DNA from: Pelodera strongyloides
Taxonomy: Eukaryota; Nematoda; Chromadorea; Rhabditida; Rhabditidae
Direction of reading: 5' to 3'
NCBI GenBank assembly: GCA_036852015.1
Contig: JAANDG010000352.1
Coordinates: forward strand, 87,396 to 151,395
Length of the DNA stretch: 64,000 bases
Shown here one piece after another: positions 13,714 to 22,600 of this stretch; position 1 is the stretch's first letter; every line of letters starts with the position of its first letter. Both the position numbers and the translations under genes were made by a program. The notes beneath the pieces are model-generated. The model did no database searches, was not told where the DNA came from, and saw nothing but the letters and a program-made list of their open reading frames with translations.

Positions 13714-13942
13714 CCTACTGCTCTCTCTCTCTCTCTCTTTTACCCTACTGCTACTCTCTTACTTTAGTGTGTAACGCTTGATGATGGGACACTACAAATC
13801 CATTATGTTCTGGTTTTCTGCTAGCAAAATACATTTTACCCAATTTTTTTTTACAGATCACTTCGTGCGCCATTGCCTGAAGTGGAACGACAACATTGAG
13901 GAAATTCTCACCCAATGGGAGAAGGTCGCCGAAGATCATTAA
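5675..13942 (+). CDS. Gene A: type I single-pass membrane protein, unknown nematode family
   Basis: I place 21 exons: 5675-5750, 6520-6676, 6935-7057 (end uncertain), 7389-7513, 7628-7773, 7986-8079, 8219-8312, 8997-9056, 9282-9385, 9679-9761, 10053-10150, 10282-10345, 10653-10713, 10822-10946, 11252-11352, 11798-11907, 12207-12292, 12662-12792, 13041-13153, 13456-13620 and 13857-13942 (TAA). They give about 733 residues. An N-terminal signal peptide is seen in exon 1. A large ectodomain with N-glycosylation sites follows. Exon 20 carries one transmembrane helix (CLLVLGLTFLMSGTFIALYY), and the tail is short and very basic (REYRRLRRLYRRAKR). I do not recognise the family; a receptor or adhesion role is only a guess from topology. 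The exon 3 donor is odd: the position homologous to gene B's GT is GC here, and the next in-phase GT (7112) would add 18 codons. All other joins keep phase with no stops, so the gene looks intact. Confidence 0.8.
5779..6145 (+). repeat. Palindrome-ended repeat, same family as 2139-2495
   Basis: The left end is TTAAAGGGAATGTCAAGCC and the right end is GGCTTGACATTCGCTTTAA. The two inner blocks of AAAGAAAAAGA.GAG.GCGCGAGAGAAA recur in both copies of the family. It lies in intron 1 of gene A. Confidence 0.75.
8525..8956. repeat. PAL element in gene A intron 7
   Basis: This is a long imperfect palindrome. The left arm begins TTAAAGGGACGCGGTCACCG and the right arm ends CGGTGACAGCGTCCCTTTAA. Internal arms also pair (TATGTATACTTTG with CAAAGTATACATA, and a TAGTGTTGGAAA-type block). 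It ends about 40 bp before exon 8. Confidence 0.75.
9466..9523 (-). repeat. Dispersed 55-bp repeat fragment
   Basis: The block around CGGTGTGATTCTGTCAATAC with TACCGTATTTCTGCATG is the reverse complement of 16953-17010 in gene B. It lies in a different intron in the two genes (after exon 9 in A, after exon 3 in B) and in opposite orientation. It is therefore a dispersed repeat, not a duplicate of the shared ancestor. Confidence 0.6.
9846..10026. repeat. PAL-1 element in gene A intron 10
   Basis: The ends are TAAAGCGAAAGACTGGCCGG and CCGGCCGGCATTCCGCTTTA. A TTTTTGAAACGC block lies near the left end and GCGTTTCAAAAAC near the right. Other copies are at 21714-21897, 41240-41422 and 51030-51206. 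It stops 27 bp before exon 11. Confidence 0.8.
11427..11671. repeat. GC-rich inverted repeat in gene A intron 15
   Basis: The arms are roughly CTCCGCGTCATCGCCGCGCAC at the left and GTGCCCGGCGATGACGCGGAG at the right, with further pairing inside (GCACCACTAGGGTGCG-type blocks). The element is far more GC-rich than the surrounding intron and lies between exons 15 and 16. Gene B has no counterpart at this place. Confidence 0.7.
13190..13430 (+). repeat. (TG/CG)n microsatellite in gene A intron 19
   Basis: About 240 bp of alternating purine-pyrimidine sequence (TG, CG, TGCG, GAGTGTG units). Gene B's intron 19 is only 82 bp and lacks it. Long open frames across it on both strands are compositional artefacts. 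Confidence 0.9.
13637..13760 (+). repeat. (CT)n microsatellite in gene A intron 20
   Basis: CTCTCT runs are interrupted by TTACTCTCTCTCTTCTCTC units and two TTACCCTACTGCT units. It lies just after the exon 20 donor and is absent from gene B. Confidence 0.9.
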
Positions 13943-13990
13943 ACTACATCTAACACTAATTAATATATGTATTCTTTAAACTTTTATTTG

Positions 13991-14430
13991 TTAAAGGATC
14001 GCAGTCACTACAAAATCGTCGTTTTTCTTCGAGTTTACTTGTATTTAGTAAAGAATAGAGACAAATACTTTACCAAAACCGAATAATTTGAATTCCAACT
14101 CAGGGAGTGAACAAGTAGAAAAGTAGTTCTACTTAACTACCGCAGGATCACGAAACGTGTTCATGCAGCTGCTTCCCGATCGGGAGTATGCAAATTATTT
14201 CGGCAAATATCTGCATATTATATCTTTACATATACTGCAGGGGTCTGCAGGCATATCACTACATGTTTCAAAATCCCGCGGTAGTTAAGTAGAACTACTT
14301 TTCTACTTATTCACCCCCTGAGTTGGAATTCAAATTATTCGGTTTTGGTAAAGTATTTTGCTTTATTCTTTACTAAATTCAAGTAAGCTCGAAGCAAAAT
14401 GATGATTTTGGAGTGACTGCGATCCTTTAA
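13991..14430. repeat. PAL-4 element in gene A 3' UTR region
   Basis: The ends are TTAAAGGATCGCAGTCACTA and TGACTGCGATCCTTTAA. The inner arms (GAATAATTTGAATTCCAACTCAG and its complement, GTAGAACTACTTTTCTACTT) pair closely. The surrounding sequence matches gene B's 3' region (24685-24715), which has no element. PAL-4 recurs at 22981-23423 and as the two ends at 39557 and 43137. Confidence 0.85.
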
Positions 14431-14446
14431 ATGAATTCGTTGTTTA

Positions 14447-14509
14447 ACCAAACGTTTAAAATAAAATTAACCAAACGTTTAAAATAAAATTAACCAAACG
14501 TTGTGTGCA
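14447..14509 (+). repeat. 23-bp tandem repeat carrying AATAAA-like signals
   Basis: The unit TAACCAAACGTTTAAAATAAAAT occurs about 2.5 times. Gene B has the single-copy counterpart (AATAAACATTTACAATAAAG, about 24723-24742). The repeat multiplies the likely polyadenylation signal of gene A, now pushed downstream of the PAL-4 element. Confidence 0.6.
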
Positions 14510-15424
14510 TCAACGCGGAAATTGTCATGTCGGTTTTTTTGCTGACTACGGCAATTGTCAAATTTGCTTGATTTGTCTAATAAGCGAGTTTATTTCATGT
14601 ATCCAATGTGTCTATCAAACCTACCGCCAACTACGGCCCAAAATGAAACAAACGAAATGAACGCCTCGTTCGCGTGTAAGTCGAAAGGATAAAAAACTAA
14701 ACATTTGTAACCGAACTGTTTAGAAACAGGCTGAATATCTTATGTGAATATCGTCACTAACCATCACTGAAGAGCCCCAACTCATCAGAATACGCAACTA
14801 TTTAGTTCCACGCCTGAAAATAAGTAAATATAGTGAAATAAATATTTTCCTTCAACAATGTCCTGTGTACCCTGAACCTAAGCTGGTGTCCTGAGGCCCG
14901 GGTATATCCTAATGGAACAAGTATTTTGGAGAATGTTTAATTTTGTTTGCGACGACGCTGTTTCTTACACAAGCAGGCAATAATGCTTCTTATAAGCGAC
15001 ATTACACTGAGAACCCATGATTTGCACGCCGGACCTTTTTGGGACGCAAAATGCGTGAAGAAACTAAATGTGCTTTAAAGCACACACGAATATTTAGGAT
15101 GTATATATATCATGTGAAACGTCTTATTTCTGCTTAATCATTACACATAATTTTGAAATTAGCATATACATTACCATAAACAATCAGAGCTTGAGGAGCA
15201 GTCACAGACTTGCAAATTAGCATTCGACAGACAGTGGATTTTTATAGGTATACATTATGCAGGGTTTAATTTCCCCCGTAGAATCGTTGTAGAAAAGGCG
15301 TTTTGAGTCGTCACTTGTGTATTTAGTAGAGTGTATTATGTGGCGTAATTGCGCATGTCTAGAAGTTTAGTAAAATTGCTTTGGGACCAACCATTTCATT
15401 CCAGTTTCCAAAGCTTTGTTTCAG
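14510..15424. other. Intergenic between tandem genes A and B
   Basis: The segment 14515-14600 resembles 24780-24850 downstream of gene B, so the duplicated unit includes the 3' flank. The part from about 15075 is the shared upstream region of gene B. I see no other exon here. Confidence 0.6.
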
Positions 15425-18400
15425 ATGACGTGGACGTCCTTGCTCCGGGGACTAACTTACGGACTTGCGGTGCTCCATTTTGCATCTGCCATTGAGTTTG
15501 GTGAGTTACATCCGGTTTATAACATTTATAACGTTTAGTGTGATTTAATTACGCGCTCATGCAATTAGTTGCGGTGTTCCCGTCTATTAAGTTTATTTTT
15601 GTTTAAACATACCAAAATAATATGTATGCGGCTTTGTATTTCCGGAATCCGAGAAATTCTGGGATATGTGAAAGAGCACAGGATTTTTTTCACCGTACTC
15701 TAACTCTACAACACCTACATCTTTTTTATTAAGGAGTTATGAAAAGGGAGTAAATAATTGAAAAAGATTACGGTATTCAGGTGGCTATAAACTGTACGAT
15801 CCGGCAAATGTTTCAACCGTTGGTTTGCGTAGACACCGCATTGGAGCGGTGTATGTGGAATCATCGAAGGAGACCCAGATCACCCTTCCGCCAGATTCAG
15901 GAACACCCAAAGCCTTTGAAATAGAAGACCTTTACGAGTAGGTTTCTTCTAAACATCCGCTATAACAACATACTTTTTTAATTGCGCTATATTTATTCAT
16001 TATGATGTCTACCAATCCACACAGTGTCTCTGTGTGCCATGTTTCATACTTTTTGTTTCAAATGTGTCATGTCTATGAGTGTCATGGCACCTTAATCTCG
16101 CCTTCACTGCTCAGAGAAATGAACAATAATAACATCGTACGCATCGCTGATGTTCTGCTCAATTAGCCGACTAATTAGCCTGTTCAGCCCAATTAGCCAA
16201 TAATTGTGGAACAATCATTTTCGGCGTGAAAAAAATAATGAAGTGTGTTTTCTGTCTCCTCATGACACGCTTTTTTTACATGCCTGATGTTGTTGAGCGC
16301 TTCAGGCCACTTCAGGGAATAAGTCGAAATGAATAGTCGAAAATGATTGTTCCACAATTATTGGCTAATTGGGCTGAACAGGCTAATTAGTCGGCTAATT
16401 GAGCAGAACATCAGCGATGCGTACGATGTTATTATTGTTCATTTCTCTGAGCAGTGAAGGCGAGATTAAGGTGCCATGACACTCATAGACATGACACGAT
16501 GCGTACGATGATCAACAATTATTATTTACTCAAACACAGCTCTGGTTCGACCCGCATCGTCAGAAGTCCCACGAAAGGAAGCGCTTACGGAGGACATCTT
16601 GTATATGCCGAATTTAACCAGGGCACCAAGGTGGATGCGGTTTACGACGTTCCCGAGGGAAAGTCAGAGTACGTTTATAACGGATTTTTCCTATTACTTG
16701 CCTGTAGGATGAGGTGGTAGTGTAAGTCCACCGTAAGAAAGATCTTACGATAATAGAGCGACCTAAGCATGATAATATAGTAACCAACACATTGGATGTG
16801 AAAATTTACTAATTTTGTTGGTAATTCAGTAAACCGGGATCGCCGGAGATTCTTTGCTAATGGGGTCTATAAGTATGCTGAAAATTAACCGTATTTTGGA
16901 ACAAACGAGAATATATTTTTTTAATTTTTATACTATATATGCAAGTTTCGTGCAGAAATACGGTAGTATTGACAGAATCACACCGAAATTTTGGGACATT
17001 TGTGGAACCCATAACGGAAAACTGGGATATGTTAATGACGGTCTAAGCACCAGTAGAGATGTTCCTTTCCATTTTTTTTGCATAGTTACATGCTCCAATT
17101 CAAACTGGTTTTACATATTAGAAATACATACCTTTGGTGCAAATATTATTCAGGGGCAAGCGTATACTATGCGAAGATTATTCAGGGGCAAGCGGGGGCA
17201 AGCGATTATTCAGGGGCAAATATTATTCAGGGGCAAGCGTATACTATGCGAAGAGGAAGACATTTTTCGCAAGGAAGATAAAATTCGTTGTGTCGCTATG
17301 GCTTCCGGCTGGAGCAGCCTAGCACTTCCCGCCACACTCTACGTTTTCCAGCACGGTTAGATTTGTCGTCTACATCCTCTCATGTCATGGTTTTGAGCAG
17401 GGAATACGCTCACCAGGGAACTACTTTCTCATATGATCTACCGATGACAAATGACTGAAAGATGCTGTCTGGCAACGAAATATATTGGAGATTTTCACTT
17501 AACACACAAAGCGTGCTAAAAACTCTGAAGGCCCATAACTTGATTCTGAAAAAAAATAACGAACACTTTTATATATCGAAAATGATGCTGAAACTATGCA
17601 ATATGCCTTTTCGTGTGGGCGCAGCTGCTTTCCCTGTACCCATCGTATGAGAAAGTAGTTCCCTCAGATAGCGTTTTTGCTAACGCCGAGAGCTACGGTG
17701 GATAGAGCGCAGACTGCTGACTGAGCGGGATAATTAATGTTACCACCGCAGCGTTTCTGTCGATTACGAGTCACGGTGCTTTCATAATAAAAAGTAGTCA
17801 AAAACAATGTAATATTAGGGAAATCTTGTGTTTCCTTGTTTTATCTTTTACAATTGCACATATGTGGATGATTTTTCGTTGGATTTGGACGTCGTAAATG
17901 GAAATTTAATCATAACTTTTTTATATCCTTCCAATAAGGGCATAGATCCGCGCAGGGTGTTTATAACGATATATACCCCACTTTTTGAGCTAGCATCTTT
18001 TACAACCCGCTCATAGCAGTAAGGTCTCCAGAACAGGATACAATCGATACAATGGTATGTGGTAGCAGTACATTATTTGTTTTTAGTTGTTCACTCGCAG
18101 TTGCACGCCTTCATGGTAAAAAGAGATAACTACATTTTCTACATGTTGCGGGATCATGATGCAGGCGCTCTGCACATCGATTTTGATGGCGATGCGGACC
18201 TTAATATTTGGTACAGCTACAACGTTGAGGTAAATATAGCCGAACAATAACATTTCGAGTTATAGACATTTTCGCGTTGGGAATTATTTCGGTTTTTACT
18301 TGTCGGGTTGATTTTCGATTCAAAGGCATCATTCGAATCAGAATTCCACGCTGATTCGGGCTATAACGAAACAAAATGTCGGAAACAGATAGAAAAAAGT

Positions 18401-19561
18401 TAGGTGGATTTGAGGATTGCATTCTTTTCCAGGTTTACAAGAAAATGTGAGCCGAATTAGAGTCAAATTCAAATTAGCATAAGGTCATATAAGCCAAACT
18501 TTGTGCGACAAGTAAAAACCGAAGTTTACCCCCGACTTTGCTTGGGCTCGGGCTTAGGCTTGGGCTTCTAATAGTGAAATTCAGTTCGATGAGGGGAAAC
18601 CGCGTACATTGAGCTCTTTATCATCGCCTGCGACCAAATACGAAAAAAAGTTCGCAATTATCGGAGATTTCGGTAAGCAGTGCAAATTGTATCTCAAAAA
18701 ATACCTGTTCGTGTTTGCACAACTATGAGATGTCCACACATTACATGTTTTAATGATATTAATTTTTAGTGGTAAAAAAAGCACAACCCCCTTCTTCTGG
18801 TTCAGAAATAGGAATGAAAGCACTACACGGATTTCTTCGATTGAAAAGGTAGGTTAGCAAAGTAGGAATATATTAATTATTTATTTTGGGATAAATATAA
18901 AAAAAGGTGTTCACAGATGTCAAAGAGGACAACACGGTTTTCCCAAAATGCCGGATGTTCCAAAAATTGCTTTTTTTTGCATTTTTTTCTCCACTCTTAC
19001 AAATTGTTTTGCTTGCACTTGCTGTACCTCGTTAATGACTTGCACCATTTTTTTGTAGTAAGATATTAGCACAAGAAAAAACAAACCTTTTTAGAAGTAC
19101 AACTGCAGATGTATCAAAATGCACGAATGATTACGTGACCATTGGCCCTACAAGGTGGGTTCCATTCAACATTCGTACAACACATAAATTGTTTAGTGAA
19201 CATCGCAATATTCAAAGTTACTACCCACTTCCCATCATGAGCCCCCTGATTAGAATGTTCGTAACTAATAAAAATAACATATGTGCCAGTAAAATATTAA
19301 TAATAAAATAATCCATAGGTTTAAAGTCGGCCATGCAGTCTTGCTCTGCAAGACCCCCCCCCCCCCCCCCCCCGCATCGTTTCTGCGGATTTCGTAGATA
19401 AACGGTTTGCACTTTATCTTTTTTTTAATCCATAAAAATTTTTTGAGAGTAACATTCTGTGAATTGGCCAGCACCATCATTCTTCGGAGAAATATGGATG
19501 AAGTGTACAATACAACAAATAATGATTGTTTCCTCATCAGGTCTACGAGCCGTAAGTCCTG

Positions 19562-19642
<81 letters not shown>

Positions 19643-22600
19643 GCACTGTTAATACACAGAAGACAATAACTCATCACGCCTGACAGAAATCCAGAGGGAT
19701 TTTGCACTTCTCTTTTTGTTATAGAGCGGCCCCTAATAACCACTGGTCGCATGTGGCCCCTTTTAGAACTATAACTACAAACCATTTTACTATCTGGTCA
19801 TCCGGCGCTTTAGTTACTTTAGGTGATTGGTTCCCGGCGTCTGCATCTGCAAACTAAATTAGTATCAAACTATTGACAAATCAATATAGGAAGCGCTATT
19901 TCTCCATCAATAACCCACCATTTTATTATATAAAGGAGAAGAGTTTACTTTTTGTTTGTGTGAACGATACGAAAATTAGAATATCTGACGGCTATAAAAC
20001 GAGAGCCGGAGCTCAGTCGCCCCTCATGCGGTGATAGCCGTCTGGGTCTGGTATATACATAACAAAAATATTGAATGTCCAATCTTACATTTTCTTGTTC
20101 AGCAACAAAACAAATGTTGCCTGACACAATGGAAACGCCAGACCACGTGGTAGATAACGATGAAATTGCTATTTATGAAGCCAAAGTAAGTCTTCGAGTT
20201 TGACCGTCTAACAAAAGGCACTTGTTTGTGTGCAGCATATCTAGATATTGACAAGGCCAAATTAGACTTAAAATGATTCCAGAACAATTTCAATTATTTG
20301 TATTTCGAAAACGATGAATGAACCACATTCATATTGAACGAAAAAAATATTTGGGCTCATGGTCAATCCGTACTACCAACAACTACTTGTTAGGAGAATA
20401 AATTATCATGATATTCAACAGGCATCACGGGCAAAACCATTCTATGCCGTCGCACTGTTTTATAAGCCTGAACTGGATGATGCGAAGCACGGACATAATT
20501 TCGCAATGATCAACAATGTGTGAGTAATATGTATGCTAGAAACAATAGTTTCCTAAAGGAAAAGGCAGGAAAAGGGTATCGGATAGAAAAAAAAATAATA
20601 TCCTGGTTTAATCTCACTAGAATCTGGTCTAAGAATAGACATTCAGTAGTTCAGTGCAGTGCAGCAACAAAGTTGCAACACGAAGTGAGGCATCGATAAA
20701 TGATGAAACGTTAAAAAAGGTGCTAATTACAGAGTGTTCCACCTGGACGACGTGCGACACGCAGGCGAAGTAGTATACCAACTAGACATGCCTATGGTAA
20801 GGGCAAATTAGAAATATTTATTGCTTCGGTTGTCAGTACTAGTTTGCAAGGAATGGATTTAGCCTGCTTCAGTAAAACTTACTTCAAACACTAAGGTTTC
20901 TTATTCACTAAGCTATTCCAGAAAGTGGTACAATTGTGCCGCAGTACGCCGGCCATAAAACTAGCAGTTTTCGATTATGCGTGTAAGTTGACCTTAATAT
21001 TAGTAAAAAATACATTTAAATGGAAAATTCTTTATTGATAATACAAGATAAACCATTGGATACTAGATACAAAGTAAGCAACGTGTTCTTCGGGACAATA
21101 TTCTTAACGGTTTATTTTTAATTTTTACCCAAAATTCTAGATGCTTTCAAAGTGTTCCCGTATTGGATGGACCAGTCTATGACGCACATGGACTATGAAC
21201 CGCTTCACAATTATTTCGAAGCAATCTCGCACGGTGGACCACTATTCAAGGCTGACAGCGTTTGGGTTAGTTGGATCTTTTCCTATATATGTTACAGGGA
21301 AATTTTTCGCAAATGACCTAAAATAAATTATATTTAAATTATATAAATGATACTACCCAAACATACAGCACATCAATGTAAAATGTACACAATAACAAAT
21401 GACAATTACCTGAATATGCTATATACGGGAAGCCATTTTAGTAAGATCTACTGCACGTGCGCAAAGTTTATGTACGTGAAATTCATAGTTGTTTTCCCTG
21501 TAAATGTTGACATGCATGATTTTCAGGCTGAACTAATAACTACAAAAGAACAGTGTGTTAATACGAGCCTTCTGAATGTTAGTCTTGTTCATCTTGTTGG
21601 ACACCATGAGGAGAAACGGGAGATTAAGTGAGTCTGTTTCTGGGAATATCGCGTTATTTTTCATTGTTGAGTGTTCATGCTTCATACATGGATGGGGCTG
21701 GCGATGCATACAGTTTAAAGCGAAATACCGGCCGGTTTTTGAAACGCTTTGTGAACAACTGAATTCTTACGTGTCTATGCTAATTTGCTCGAATTTAGCT
21801 CGGTTTTTTATTCCAATATATGTTTATCTGCATATGCCGCATAAGAATGCTGGCATACTCGATATGTTTCAAAAACAGGCCGGTATTTCGCTTTAAAGGG
21901 TCAGGCCCATTTCAAATGACCTCTATTTTTGATGATTCCATCTGGTTCCCCATGTTAAATATAGTAGGACGCAATATTTTTCTAATTTTCAAGCGTAAAG
22001 TTCACACACTATTCGACAATTTACCGTCGGCAGTCATACCCAACTATTTATCGCAGTTTGTAGTTTGTACGCCCCTTCGCGCTGATTGGCCAATATCGCA
22101 ATTGCCACGCCCAATAGAGCATATTGCCCAATTAGCGCGAAGGGGCGTGACAACTGCGATAAATAGTTGGGTATGACTGGCAATGGTAAATTGCCGAATA
22201 CTGCGTGAATTTTGCGCTGGAAAATTAGAAAAATATCGTATCCTACTATATTTGACATGAAGAATCAGATGGAATCATCAAAAATAGGTGTAATTTGAAA
22301 TGGGCCTGACCCTTTAAGTTGTCCTTTCTGGAGAGACTAGAGAATGTGGTGCGCTTTTAGTGTACTTCTAGGTTTGATGTCTTTGCCTTCTCTAGTTTCT
22401 AATTGACCAATCAAGTTTTGAGCAAGAATATCAAATGATTCAGCGGCACCATGAAAACCTTTGAAAGCGATATGACGCAAACCTACGAAGAATATGAAGA
22501 TTTCCACGTGGACCAGCGCAATCCATGCAATGATATCAGTGTGCTGAGCCAAAGTATTTTGTTTGTCCATTTTCAAAAAATAAATACAATTAAATTATGG

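Noticed and set aside
19425..19785. Ile-Tyr repeat open frames
   Set aside because: Translation of a pure TA microsatellite.
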